Assembly (NCBI RefSeq): GCF_030499575.1
Contig: NZ_JASTLC010000001.1
Span: 9,634,001 to 9,698,000 of the forward strand
From: Streptomyces sp. DG2A-72
GTDB lineage: Bacteria > Actinomycetota > Actinomycetes > Streptomycetales > Streptomycetaceae
Length of the DNA: 64,000 nt
Reading direction: 5' to 3'
Part shown: one piece after another, positions 1-8,534 of the stretch
Numbering within the stretch: position 1 is the first letter of the stretch
Layout: each line of letters opens with the position of its first letter
The notes under the pieces: model-generated
What the model saw: the letters and a program-made list of their open reading frames with translations, nothing else
Database searches by the model: none
Told to the model about the DNA's origin: nothing
Made by a program: the position numbers and the translations under genes

Positions 1-633
1 TGCAGCGGCGGCGGCATCACCAACCACGACACCGGCTACGTCTACTCGGACGACCGCGGCCGCACCTGGCGCAACAACGCGGGCACCGTCGTCGGCACGA
101 CGGGCGGCTCCGACAAGGTCGCCGTCACTGACAGCGGGCTCGTGGTCGACTCCCTGAACCCCGACCACTCGCTGATGAACCAGGAGAGCCAGTTCACCGA
201 CTCCTCCGGTCTGCCGCACGCGATCATCAGCTACGTCCCCGGCCGCTTCGGCCAGTGCACCACCAACTACGTCTCCGACCGCACGGCCAACGGCCGCGCC
301 TTCCACGTCCGCAAGAACTCCTCCGGCACCTGGCAGAAGACCGAGATCCCGGTCGCGCTGGGCTCCAGCCAGCGCACCAGGCTGGTCCTCGACAAGTACG
401 ACAACGCGTACGCCGTCTTCCCCTTCGGCCGGATCGCCGGTGCCTCCAAGGCGTCCGGATACACCGACTGGAAGCTGCTGTTCGACGGCAGCGGTCTGAA
501 CGCGTTCGGTGAGGTCGTGATCGACGAGATGCGTATCGCGCAGGACAACGTGCTGTCGGTGATGTACCAGGAGAAGTCCAGCGGTACGACGCCCTCGGCG
601 CTCCGAGTCGTCGACTTCCGGCTCCCCGCGTGA
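1..633 (+). CDS. BNR repeat-containing (BNR_4-like) protein, C-terminal part
   Basis: The reading frame is open from the first base and stops at 631-633, so the gene starts outside the window. The visible 210 residues contain an Asp-box-like turn (SDDRGRTW, about residues 16-23) and a beta-rich sequence typical of BNR_4 beta-propeller proteins, which in actinomycetes are usually secreted and act on or bind polysaccharides. No catalytic residue can be assigned from this part. The LacI regulator 91 bp downstream on the same strand is probably its local regulator, as is common for carbohydrate-use loci. Family assignment is fairly good; substrate is unknown. Confidence 0.7.
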   Translation, partial: CSGGGITNHDTGYVYSDDRGRTWRNNAGTVVGTTGGSDKVAVTDSGLVVDSLNPDHSLMNQESQFTDSSGLPHAIISYVPGRFGQCTTNYVSDRTANGRAFHVRKNSSGTWQKTEIPVALGSSQRTRLVLDKYDNAYAVFPFGRIAGASKASGYTDWKLLFDGSGLNAFGEVVIDEMRIAQDNVLSVMYQEKSSGTTPSALRVVDFRLPA

Positions 634-723
634 CCGACGCGCCACCGCAGCACTGATGGGGCGGCATGACGGTAATGTGAAGACCTTCCCGCCGCCCCTC
701 GTTTCCCTGGAGGTCCCTGCCTG

Positions 724-1752
724 ATGGCCCAGTCGGTGGGTATCAAGGACGTCGCCCGCGCCGCCGGAGTCTCCGTCGGCACGGTGTCGAACGTGATCAA
801 CCGCCCGGAATCCGTCGCCACGGAGACCCGTGCCCGGGTGCTGTCCGCGATCGACCGGCTCGGCTACGTCCGCAGCGAGTCCGCGCGCCAACTGCGCGCG
901 GGCCGCAGCCGGATCATGGGCCTGCTCGTCCTCGACATGGGCAACCCCTTCTTCGTCGACGTCGCGCGCGGCGCCGAGCGGGCCGCGCGGCAGGCGGGGC
1001 TCGGCGTGATGGTCTGCAACAGCGCGCAGAGCGCGGGTGAGGAGGCCGACTACCTGTCGCTCTTCGCCGAGCAGCGCGTACGAGGCGTCCTGCTGACGCC
1101 CACCGACGCAAGCGGCCGCAACATCGACGCGTTCCGCCGCCACGGAATCCCCTTCGTGCTGGTCGACCGTGTCGCCGAGGGCACCACCGAGTGCTCTGTC
1201 TCCGTGGACGACGTCGCGGGCGGCGCGCTGGCCGTACGCCATCTCGTGGACGCCGGGCACCGCTCCATCGCGTACGTCAGCGGGCCGCCCGGCCTCAACC
1301 AGGTGCGTGACCGCCGCACGGGCGCGCTCAACGCGCTCACCGAGGCGGGACTCGGCCCCGGCGCCCTGCGCGAACTGCCCACCGAGCGGCTCGACGTCGC
1401 CGCCGGCCGGGACGCCGGCGCCCGCCTCCTCGGCCTCGCCGACCGCCCCACCGCCGTGTTCTGCGCCAACGACCTGCTCGCCCTCGGTGTCCTCCAGGCC
1501 ATGTACGCGGCCGGCGTCGGCGTCCCCGACGACCTCGCGATCGTCGGCTACGACGACATCGAGTTCGCCGCAGCCGCCGCCGTCCCCCTCACTTCGGTCC
1601 GCCAGCCCGCCGTCACCATGGGCGCCCTGGCCGCCGAACTGCTCCTGGAGGAGACCGAGGCGGAAAGCACCGGCCCGAGAAGACACGAGCACCGCCGGGT
1701 CGTACTCCAGCCGGAACTGGTGGTCCGCCGCTCCAGCCTGGCGGCGCGCTGA
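724..1752 (+). CDS. LacI-family transcriptional regulator
   Basis: A 342-residue protein of normal LacI length. The N-terminal helix-turn-helix reads IKDVARAAGVSVGTVSNVIN (residues 7-26), followed by the hinge segment RQLRAGRSR and a periplasmic-binding-protein-like effector domain with the usual motifs (GLLVLDMGNPFF, VGYDDIEFA). The ATG follows a GGAGG at 709-713. It should repress a sugar-use operon and release on binding a sugar ligand. Its position after a BNR-type secreted protein suggests a polysaccharide-derived ligand. Function is certain at family level; the ligand is an inference. Confidence 0.93.
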   Translation: MAQSVGIKDVARAAGVSVGTVSNVINRPESVATETRARVLSAIDRLGYVRSESARQLRAGRSRIMGLLVLDMGNPFFVDVARGAERAARQAGLGVMVCNSAQSAGEEADYLSLFAEQRVRGVLLTPTDASGRNIDAFRRHGIPFVLVDRVAEGTTECSVSVDDVAGGALAVRHLVDAGHRSIAYVSGPPGLNQVRDRRTGALNALTEAGLGPGALRELPTERLDVAAGRDAGARLLGLADRPTAVFCANDLLALGVLQAMYAAGVGVPDDLAIVGYDDIEFAAAAAVPLTSVRQPAVTMGALAAELLLEETEAESTGPRRHEHRRVVLQPELVVRRSSLAAR

Positions 1753-1814
1753 GCGGACACCCGCGTCTTTGACCGGGTGCGGGGCTGAGCGGGGCGGGCG
1801 AAGTCACCGGCGGT

Positions 1815-1870
1815 TCGACAGCGCCCCGAAGGGGCGCGGGGAACTGCGCGACCAGCCACGACGGCGCCGC
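1815..1870 (+). repeat. Streptomyces intergenic repeat with GCGCCCC hairpin
   Basis: It contains the perfect hairpin GCGCCCC-GAA-GGGGCGC (1821-1837) followed by GGGGAACTGCGCGACCAGCC. This sequence type recurs between genes in many Streptomyces genomes. An inverted relative lies at 48577-48645. It may also terminate the LacI transcript. Confidence 0.6.
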
Positions 1871-1916
1871 ACCGGTCAAACTCTGGCCAGCACCCCCGCT
1901 AGCAGCGCCGGAGGCT

Positions 1917-2117
1917 TCACGCGGCGACGGCCAGCGGGCCGAGGGTGCGGTGCGGGCTCACGACCCGGCCGTCCGGGAGGAGTTCACCGGTGTCGTCGAA
2001 GACGATGGTGCCGTTGCACAGCAGGCTCCAGCCCTGTTCGGGGTGGGCCGAGACGATCACGGCGGAGTGGTGGTCCGCGCTGTCGGCGGTGGGGCACTGT
2101 GGCTGATGGCTGCACAT
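1917..2117 (-). CDS. DUF5999 family small protein
   Basis: A 66-residue protein beginning MCSHQPQCPTADSADH and containing the conserved block HPEQGWSLLCNGTIVFDDTG near its centre, followed by a PDGR motif, which is the signature of the Streptomyces-specific DUF5999 family. It is complete. No function is known for the family. It stands alone, convergent with the LacI gene, and is divergent from the YkgJ/pentapeptide gene that starts 150 bp away. Confidence 0.88.
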   Translation of the reverse strand: MCSHQPQCPTADSADHHSAVIVSAHPEQGWSLLCNGTIVFDDTGELLPDGRVVSPHRTLGPLAVAA

Positions 2118-2266
2118 GGTGTCTCTCCTCGATCCGTTGGGCTCGTGCCGTGCGGCTCGTCATCTCAGTGGTAGCCGAGCTTGTTTTCCGTTGGATGAGA
2201 AGACCCCCACACCGCCGGAGACTCATCGGTGAGGTTTCCTTTCGGGGCGGAGATTAGGGTGGAGGC

Positions 2267-3097
2267 ATGGAAGATCGTCCCGGCGACCTCGTCGACCTGC
2301 GCGGAGACTGCGCGAACTGCTTCGGTCTGTGCTGTGTCGCGCTGCGCTTCACCGCCTCGGCGGACTTCGCGGTCGACAAGGACGCCGGAACGCCCTGCCG
2401 GAACCTTCAGGACGACCACCGCTGCGGCATCCACGCCCGTCTCCGGCAGGAGGGCTTCACCGGCTGCACGGTCTACGACTGTTTCGGCGCCGGGCAGAAG
2501 GTCTCCCAGGTCACCTTCGGCGGACAGGACTGGCGCAAGGGCCCGCGTGATCGGGCCCGCCGGATGTTCGACGTGTTCCCGGTCGTCCGCCAGCTGCACG
2601 AACTGCTCTGGTACCTGAGCCAAGCTCTCACCCTGCCCGCGGCCCGCCCCGTCCACGCCGATCTGCGCCGGGCCCTGGACAAGACCGAGGAGCTGACCCG
2701 CCTGACTCCGCAGGAACTCGGCGCGCTGGACGTCGGCGCCCACCGGCAGGACGTCAACGCCCTGCTGCTGCGGACCAGCGAACTGGTGCGGGCGGGTATG
2801 CGCGGTCGCCGGAAGGACCGCCGGGGCGCGGACCTCATGGGCGCCCGTCTCAAGGGCGCCGACCTGCGGGGCGTCAGCCTCCGCGGCGCCTACCTCATCG
2901 CGACCGACCTGACCGGCGCCGACCTGCGCGGGGCGGATCTGATCGGTGCCGATCTGCGGGACGCCGATCTCACGGACGCCGACCTGACCGGTGCGTTCTT
3001 CCTCACCCAGCCCCAGGTGAACGCGGCCAGGGGCAGCGCGGGCACCAAGCTGCCGGAGTCAGTCGCCCGCCCCGCGCACTGGACAGGGAGCCTCTGA
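2267..3097 (+). CDS. Cysteine-cluster (YkgJ-like) and pentapeptide-repeat protein
   Basis: A 276-residue protein with two parts. Residues about 13-90 hold a cysteine cluster (GDCANCFGLCC, later CRNL, CGIH and GCTVYDCFG) like the CxxCxxCC zinc/iron-chelating YkgJ domain. Residues about 185-245 are pentapeptide repeats of the A(D/N)LxG type, which form a right-handed beta-helix. The middle (90-180) is helical and unassigned. The 3' end overlaps the convergent P450 gene by 39 bp. The role is unknown; metal binding is inferred only from the cysteines. Confidence 0.8.
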   Translation: MEDRPGDLVDLRGDCANCFGLCCVALRFTASADFAVDKDAGTPCRNLQDDHRCGIHARLRQEGFTGCTVYDCFGAGQKVSQVTFGGQDWRKGPRDRARRMFDVFPVVRQLHELLWYLSQALTLPAARPVHADLRRALDKTEELTRLTPQELGALDVGAHRQDVNALLLRTSELVRAGMRGRRKDRRGADLMGARLKGADLRGVSLRGAYLIATDLTGADLRGADLIGADLRDADLTDADLTGAFFLTQPQVNAARGSAGTKLPESVARPAHWTGSL

Positions 3098-4555
3098 CCG
3101 AGGAGCCGGCACAGCCTTGCGGCGCGGCTCCAGGTGCAGCCGCAGCCCCTCCGGCATCAGCGTCAGCCGCTCCGTCACCCGCAGCCGGTACGCGGGGTCG
3201 GCCAGCAGTTCGTAGCGGCGCAGCAGCAGCCCCAGCACCAGCGTGGCCTCGTGCAGCGCGAACTGGCGGCCGATGCACGCCCGCGCCCCCGTCCCGAACG
3301 GCTTGAACGTGTGCGCGGGACGGGACCGTACGGCCGTGGCGTCGAAGCGGTCCGGATCGAACCGCTCGGCGTCGGCGCCCCACACCTCGGGCTCGCGGTG
3401 CAGCATCGGCGTGAGCACCAGCGCCCAGGCTCCTCGTCGCATCGGATGCTCTCCGGCCAGCACCGTGTCCTTGCGGGCCTCCCGGGCATAGGCCGGCGCC
3501 GTCGGCCACAGCCGCAGCGACTCGTCCAGCACCCGGCGCACGTACCGCAGCTTGGCCACCTGGTCGTAGCCGGGTGTCTCGGCGCCGCCCCAGACGCGGT
3601 CCACTTCGGCGCGGGCGCGGGCCGCGACCTCGGGGTGCCGGGAGAGATAGTGCAGGGCGAACGAGAGCGCGCCGGACGTGGTCTCGTGGCCCGCCACCAG
3701 GAAGGTGATCACCTGACGGCGGACGTTCTCCGGCGACAGCCGCTCGCCGGTCTCCGGATGGGCCGTCTCCAGCATCCGGTCGAGCAGGTCTCCGTCCCCG
3801 GGTCCGGAAGCGCGGCGGGCGCGCACGATGTCGTCGACCGTGCGGTTGAGGAGGTCCATGTCGGCGTCGTTGAGCCGGGAGGCGCGCTTGAGCAGCAGCG
3901 GAGCCAGCGGCGGCGGCACGGTGTTGAGCCGCTGGGCGTAGGAGAGCGTGCCGATCATCGCCGTGACGAAGGGGTGCGGCCGGGATCGTTCGAAGGAGCC
4001 GAAGTCGTGCCCGAACCCGGTGCGCGCGATCGTCTCCAGGGTCAGCCTCGTCATGTCCCCGGGCACATCCACGGCCCGGCCCGCCGCGAGCTCCCGGTCC
4101 CAGTGGTCGGTGAGCCGCCCGGCCACGTCCAGCATCATCGGGTGGTAGCCCGCCATGGCCTCCCGGCTGAAGCCCGGGGCCAGAACGTCGTGCGCCAGCT
4201 GCCAGTTGGGCTCGTGGTTGTACGCCGTGAACAGCCCGTCCCCGACGATCGGCCGCAGGTTGGCGATGCCGAGGCCCACGTGCTTGGCGAAGCGTGACTC
4301 GTCGGAGAGGTCGGCCGTGAGGCCCGCGCCCCACACGAACACGATCTCGTTGGCGAACGCCTTGCGCCGGAAGATCGGCCCCAACTGCCGGGCGTGGCGC
4401 AGGGAGTCCTGCAAGGGCTTGGTCCTGCTGGCGCCGAGCACGTCGCCGAGCAGCGGGAGCCGGCGCGGGGGATGCGGAATGCGGTGCAGCTGAGGCCAGC
4501 CCTGCTCGGCGCTGCGGAACCCCTTCGGCACCGCGGCCCTGGTCGTCTCCGCCAT
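3059..4555 (-). CDS. Cytochrome P450, CYP102-like heme domain without reductase
   Basis: The 498-residue protein has the I-helix motif FLVAGHETTSG, the ExxR motif (DESLRLWP) and the heme-ligand loop FGTGARACIGRQFALHEATL. The last is close to the P450-BM3 (CYP102A1) sequence at the same place. The frame stops where the BM3 heme domain would end, so the fused FAD/FMN reductase is absent, as in the S. coelicolor CYP102B type. It should monooxygenate fatty acids or similar chains with separate redox partners. The ATG at 4555 was chosen because BM3-like sequence starts shortly after it; the frame stays open further upstream but into the TetR promoter region. The TetR gene is divergent. Confidence 0.9.
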   Translation of the reverse strand: MAETTRAAVPKGFRSAEQGWPQLHRIPHPPRRLPLLGDVLGASRTKPLQDSLRHARQLGPIFRRKAFANEIVFVWGAGLTADLSDESRFAKHVGLGIANLRPIVGDGLFTAYNHEPNWQLAHDVLAPGFSREAMAGYHPMMLDVAGRLTDHWDRELAAGRAVDVPGDMTRLTLETIARTGFGHDFGSFERSRPHPFVTAMIGTLSYAQRLNTVPPPLAPLLLKRASRLNDADMDLLNRTVDDIVRARRASGPGDGDLLDRMLETAHPETGERLSPENVRRQVITFLVAGHETTSGALSFALHYLSRHPEVAARARAEVDRVWGGAETPGYDQVAKLRYVRRVLDESLRLWPTAPAYAREARKDTVLAGEHPMRRGAWALVLTPMLHREPEVWGADAERFDPDRFDATAVRSRPAHTFKPFGTGARACIGRQFALHEATLVLGLLLRRYELLADPAYRLRVTERLTLMPEGLRLHLEPRRKAVPAPRSEAPCPVRGAGD

Positions 4556-4586
4556 GACGCGATCTCCCTTGGTCCAGCGGTGAGTT

Positions 4587-4619
4587 GAGCGTGTTGTACG
4601 CGGGTTCAACAACGCGCTC
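4587..4619. promoter_or_regulatory. Inverted repeat, probable TetR operator
   Basis: Arms GAGCGTGTTGT (4587-4597) and ACAACGCGCTC (4609-4619) match at 10 of 11 positions with an 11-bp spacer. The site lies in the 108-bp divergent region between the CYP102-like gene and the TetR gene. Confidence 0.6.
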
Positions 4620-4663
4620 CAGTCTGGTCCCGTTATTGAATCGACGTCAAGTAAAGTTCGGGC

Positions 4664-5272
4664 ATGACCGCGAACCAGGGCGGGCCGATACGCCGCCGGC
4701 TCAGTACCGAGGAGCGCCGCGAGCAACTCCTCGGCGTCGGGGCGCGGTTGTTCTCGGAGAGTCCGTACGACGACGTGTGGATCGAGCAGGTCGCCGAGAT
4801 CGCCGGAGTCTCGCGCGGACTGCTTTATCACTACTTCCCGACGAAGCGTGACTTCTTCGCGGCGGTCGTGGCGCGGGAGAGCGAGCGGATGCTGCGGATG
4901 ACCGCGGCGGCGCCGGGAGTCCCGGTGCGCGAGCAACTGGCGGCCAACCTCGACACGTACCTGGCCTATGTCGAGGCCCACGCGCACGGCTTCCGCGCCT
5001 TCCACCGGGCCGACGCGGCGGGGGACCAGGTCGTGCGCCGCATTTATCAGCGTGCCCTGGGGGCCCATGAGCAGCAGATCCTGGCAGTGCTGGCCGAGGA
5101 CCCCGAGTTCGGCCCTGTCGCGCGGGAGCGCCCTGATGTCCAGCTCGCCGTGCGCGGTTGGCTGGCGTTCACGACGGCCGTCTGTCTGGAGTGGCTGCGG
5201 GGCTCGGACCTTTCGCGGGAGCAGGTACGCGACCTCTGTGCACGGGCCCTGCTGGGCGTGCTCGGGCCCTGA
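4664..5272 (+). CDS. TetR-family transcriptional regulator
   Basis: A 202-residue protein with a TetR helix-turn-helix at residues about 30-60 (IEQVAEIAGVSRGLLYHYFP) and a helical ligand-binding domain behind it. It is divergently transcribed from the CYP102-like P450 and has an inverted repeat in the shared promoter region. It therefore probably represses that gene and itself and responds to a P450 substrate such as a fatty acid. The regulator call is firm; the ligand is inferred. Confidence 0.92.
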   Translation: MTANQGGPIRRRLSTEERREQLLGVGARLFSESPYDDVWIEQVAEIAGVSRGLLYHYFPTKRDFFAAVVARESERMLRMTAAAPGVPVREQLAANLDTYLAYVEAHAHGFRAFHRADAAGDQVVRRIYQRALGAHEQQILAVLAEDPEFGPVARERPDVQLAVRGWLAFTTAVCLEWLRGSDLSREQVRDLCARALLGVLGP

Positions 5273-5335
5273 ATTCTGACAACCGCCGCACAGGTTCGCG
5301 TGACCTGGTTGGCGTGCGCCCCGATCTTGGGTAAG

Positions 5336-5354
5336 TTAGGCAAGGCTTACCTAA
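5336..5354. promoter_or_regulatory. Iron box (DmdR1/IdeR-type operator)
   Basis: TTAGGCAAGGCTTACCTAA matches the actinobacterial IdeR/DmdR1 consensus TTAGGTTAGGCTAACCTAA at 16 of 19 positions. It ends where the ribosome-binding site AAGGAGG begins, so bound repressor would block the start of the DUF2470 gene at 5367. Confidence 0.8.
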
Positions 5355-5366
5355 GGAGGTTTTGGG

Positions 5367-6092
5367 ATGGGTGACAGCCAACCCTGGACGGCCGCGCCTG
5401 CCGCGGCGGAGCGGGCCCGTTCGCTGCTCGCCACCGCGTGGTCCTGCGCGGTGACCGCGGACGGCGGCAGGGAGGAGTTCGTCGGCGCGCACTCCGTGGA
5501 CGACGACGGACGGGTGCTCCTGAGCGTGCCCGAGGACAGCGCGCTGCTCGCGGCGGCGATCTGCGCGCCCCGCGGCGAGCCGTCCGCCGTCCTGGAGTTC
5601 GCCGACGTCGCGCCCGTCCCCGTACGCAGCCGGATCCGCGCCCGGCTCTGGCTCGCCGGCTGGTTCGCCCCCGAGGGCGACCTGCTCGCGTTCCACGCCA
5701 CGCGCGTGGTGCTGCGGCAGCCCACCGGCGCCGTGGTCGTCGACCTCGACGAGTTCGCCGCCGCCGAACCGGACCCGCTGGCCACGGCGGAGTCCCGGCT
5801 GCTGACGCACCTCGCCGACTGCCACGCCGACGCCGTCGAGCGGCTCACCCGGCTCGTCGAGCCCGAGAGCCTGCACGGCGCGGTGAAGGTCCAGCCCCTC
5901 GCCGTCGACCGGCACGGACTGACGCTGCGCATCGAACGCACCCGCGCCCACGGCGACGTACGACTGGCCTTCCACCGGCCCGCCGACGACGTCGCGCAGC
6001 TCACTGAGCGCATGCACATCCTGATCTCGCAGGCCAGCGCCGCCTCCTGCCCCCGCGCCCTACAGCGGCAGCGCACAGACGGCGACGGGTGA
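5367..6092 (+). CDS. DUF2470 domain protein (HugZ-like heme/iron-related)
   Basis: The 241-residue protein has a pyridoxamine-phosphate-oxidase-like N-terminal half and a C-terminal DUF2470 domain (about 155-230, starting ESRLLTHLADCHADAVERL). This arrangement is like the heme-utilisation protein HugZ and related FMN-fold proteins. The start at 5367 follows AAGGAGG. The iron box directly before it says that the gene is derepressed when iron is scarce, which supports a role in heme or siderophore iron use. Its last 33 bp overlap the convergent lactonase gene. Family is clear; biochemical activity is inferred. Confidence 0.85.
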   Translation: MGDSQPWTAAPAAAERARSLLATAWSCAVTADGGREEFVGAHSVDDDGRVLLSVPEDSALLAAAICAPRGEPSAVLEFADVAPVPVRSRIRARLWLAGWFAPEGDLLAFHATRVVLRQPTGAVVVDLDEFAAAEPDPLATAESRLLTHLADCHADAVERLTRLVEPESLHGAVKVQPLAVDRHGLTLRIERTRAHGDVRLAFHRPADDVAQLTERMHILISQASAASCPRALQRQRTDGDG

Positions 6093-7256
6093 GGCGAACG
6101 GGTCGCCCGCGAGCCGCAGTTCACCGCTTGCGGCGTCCACGTGGAACACGCTCACCGTGCTCGACCTCTGGTTCGCCGCGAACAGCAGGGTCCCGTCCGG
6201 CGCGAGGGCGATCTGCCGGGGGAAGTCACCGGACACCGGCACCGTGCCCAGCAGCCTGAGCCGGGCGCCGTCGGCCTCCACCGCGTAGCGGGCGAGGCTG
6301 TTGTGGCCCCGGTTGGCGAGATAGGCGTACGCGCCGTTCGGTGTCACCACGATCTGCGCCGGGTAGCTGGTGCCCTCGCCGGTGCCCGTGGACTGCGGCT
6401 CGCCGATCGTCAGGCGACCGGAGGCGCGGTCGTATCCGCACACCGAGACCGTGTCGTCCACCTCGTTGGCCAGGTAGGCGTACCGGCCGCCCGGGTGGAA
6501 GGTGAGGTGCCGGGGGCCCGCGCCGGCGCGCGTGTGGGCCTGGGAAACCTCGGTGAGGGTGCCCGCGCGGGTGTCGAGGCGGTAGGTGTAGACGGTGTCC
6601 GTGCCGAGGTCGACGGCGAGGACATGGCCGCCGTCGGGACTGGTGACGAACTGGTGGGCGTGCGGGCCCTCTTGACCCGGGCCCGGTGCCGGGCTGTTGT
6701 GCGTGACCAGGTCGGTGCGCTCGCCGAGTGCGCCGGAGGCGTCGATGGGGTGCACGGCCACACTGCCGGAAGCGTAGTTGGCGCTGAGCAGCCAGCGCCC
6801 GCTCGGATGCACCGACAGATGGCAGGGTGCGCCACCGCCGGTGCTCCGGCTGCCGAGAATGGCGCGGTCGGACAGCCGGACGGCGGTCACGGCACCGTCC
6901 TCGCGCTCGTTGACGGCGTACAGCGTGCGGCCGTTCGGATGGAGTGCCAGATACGACGGGTCGCCGACGTCCTCGATGGTTTCCTCGCCGGTGATCCGGC
7001 CGCTGGCGGTGTCATACGTCGCCAGGCCGATGCCCTTGCCGCCGCCGTCGACGGAGGTGTAGGTGCCGAGGTACAGGGGGCGGGGGCCGGAGGGCTTGGC
7101 GGCCTCGCGGGGTGCGCTCGCGGTCGTCTCGGGAGGTGTCGTGTCCGCGGCGGGCGCCGGGGCCTTGTCACACGCCGGGAGGGTCACCGCGGCGCCCGTT
7201 CCCGCGAGCGCGCCGACGAATCCGCGCCTGCTCAAGCCACCACTGCTCATGTCCAC
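6060..7256 (-). CDS. Lactonase-family seven-bladed beta-propeller lipoprotein
   Basis: A 398-residue protein of the 6-phosphogluconolactonase-like (YbhE/Pgl) beta-propeller family, with repeated motifs such as GDPSYLALHPNGRTLYAVNE, GGGAPCHLSVHPSGRW and GAGPRHLTFHPGGRYAYLAN. The N-terminus carries a twin-arginine signal (SRRGFVGALAGTGAA) followed by a lipobox-like LPAC, so it is probably exported by Tat and lipid-anchored. An export signal makes a cytosolic pentose-phosphate role unlikely. A second ATG at 7250 is possible. It stands alone. Confidence 0.87.
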   Translation of the reverse strand: MDMSSGGLSRRGFVGALAGTGAAVTLPACDKAPAPAADTTPPETTASAPREAAKPSGPRPLYLGTYTSVDGGGKGIGLATYDTASGRITGEETIEDVGDPSYLALHPNGRTLYAVNEREDGAVTAVRLSDRAILGSRSTGGGAPCHLSVHPSGRWLLSANYASGSVAVHPIDASGALGERTDLVTHNSPAPGPGQEGPHAHQFVTSPDGGHVLAVDLGTDTVYTYRLDTRAGTLTEVSQAHTRAGAGPRHLTFHPGGRYAYLANEVDDTVSVCGYDRASGRLTIGEPQSTGTGEGTSYPAQIVVTPNGAYAYLANRGHNSLARYAVEADGARLRLLGTVPVSGDFPRQIALAPDGTLLFAANQRSSTVSVFHVDAASGELRLAGDPFASPVAVCALPL

Positions 7257-7348
7257 ACCTCAGGTCGTCGGTCGCCCCGACAGCCACACTGGCGTGGATC
7301 ACCCTGCGCATGCAAGAACGGCACCATGCGTTGCAGGGACCGCAACGG

Positions 7349-8389
7349 TCACCAGTCGCCGTCCTCCACCGGCTTGCCCGGCGCGTCCTTGAGAGGCTTC
7401 ACCTGGCCCGGCGACGGCTCCTGCCAGGGTTCGTGGTCGTCACCGATCCAGTCGCCGACCGGCTTCACCCCTTCCAGGGTGTCGGTGGGAGCGAGGTCCT
7501 CCGCGTCCTGGTCGAAGTAGTCGAACCACGGCAGCCCCGCGCTCGTGTAGGCCGCCCGGTCCACGGGGGACGGCGGCGGGGCCTCGCCGGTGATACGGCG
7601 CCACTCCGGGGGCGTCACCAGATGGACGTAGACCCGCCCGGCGGGCTCCTCGGACCAGTCCGTCGCCGGCCGGTCGTCCTGGTAGACCTCCTGGCGCATG
7701 GAGCCTCCGACGCCCAGCCCCATCGCCGCGGCGGGTCGCGGCCGGCCGGCCGGAGCGGCGCCGGGTGCCGCGGGTGCCGACATCGGCAGCGCGGCGCCGA
7801 AGCCCCCGGCCGCCTTCAGGGACCGCACCTCGCGCTCGGCCCTCAGGCGCTGCTCCTCGCGCCACACGGCCAGCGCCCCCTCGTTCAGCGGGAACGACTG
7901 CAGCTGTACGCCGCCCCAGACCTCCTCGCCGGTGACCTGGCCCTCGACGGTCGCCCCCATCCCCAGCGGCACGGCCACGAACTGGCGGACCGTGCCCTTC
8001 CCGGAGTTGACGCCGTCCAGCCAGGGCTGGCGGGGGAGCACCACGTAGTTCTGGGGCCTCCGGGAGAGCCGGTCGCTCCACGGGCGGCCCGAGACGGCGC
8101 ACACCTTTCCGACGCCGACCTGCAGGGCGGCCGGTTCGGTGGTGCCCGCGAAGCTCAGCCACATCGCCTCACGCAGATACACCGGCAGCATCACGCCGCC
8201 GCGCGAGCGCCACTGCTCGGGCACGGTGTCCGGATAGTCCGCCACACGCCGGACCGGGAACTCGCCGAGCCCCGGCGGCAACGCGTGCGTGCCCGTCTCG
8301 GGCAGCCGCAGCGTGCGGATGAACCGCACCGCCACCCCGCGCGGCGGCCGCAGCGTGTTCCCGTCGATCCGCACGGTCGTGTCGCCCAT
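7349..8389 (-). CDS. Conserved hypothetical protein
   Basis: A 346-residue protein that I do not recognise. The ATG at 8389 was chosen because AGGAG lies just before it; the frame is open upstream without a ribosome-binding site. There is no signal peptide and no obvious membrane helix. Residues about 200-245 are rich in Ala, Pro and Gly (APAAPGAAPAGRPRPAA), so two folded parts appear to be joined by a flexible linker. The C-terminus is acidic and Trp/Pro-rich (WIGDDHEPWQEP). It shares its strand with the FUSC protein upstream but is 145 bp away. Confidence 0.75.
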   Translation of the reverse strand: MGDTTVRIDGNTLRPPRGVAVRFIRTLRLPETGTHALPPGLGEFPVRRVADYPDTVPEQWRSRGGVMLPVYLREAMWLSFAGTTEPAALQVGVGKVCAVSGRPWSDRLSRRPQNYVVLPRQPWLDGVNSGKGTVRQFVAVPLGMGATVEGQVTGEEVWGGVQLQSFPLNEGALAVWREEQRLRAEREVRSLKAAGGFGAALPMSAPAAPGAAPAGRPRPAAAMGLGVGGSMRQEVYQDDRPATDWSEEPAGRVYVHLVTPPEWRRITGEAPPPSPVDRAAYTSAGLPWFDYFDQDAEDLAPTDTLEGVKPVGDWIGDDHEPWQEPSPGQVKPLKDAPGKPVEDGDW

Positions 8390-8448
8390 AAGCCCGCTCC
8401 TAGGTCCGGTCGTCAAATTACCGCCTGCCCCGCGACGCCTGGCACGCA

Positions 8449-8485
8449 CTCCCCCACTGCCTCAAGGGCGTGGGGGGACCCCCAG
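8449..8485. repeat. CTCCCCCAC...GGGGGGACCCCC stem-loop repeat, copy 1
   Basis: An imperfect stem-loop of a type often seen between Streptomyces genes. It sits between the hypothetical protein and the end of the FUSC gene. A second copy lies inside the erythromycin-esterase-like gene at 10055-10095. Confidence 0.55.
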
Positions 8486-8534
8486 CCGCGTTGCCGAACC
8501 GCATCCGCCCGGAGGGCGGGCCCCGCGGCGTCCC

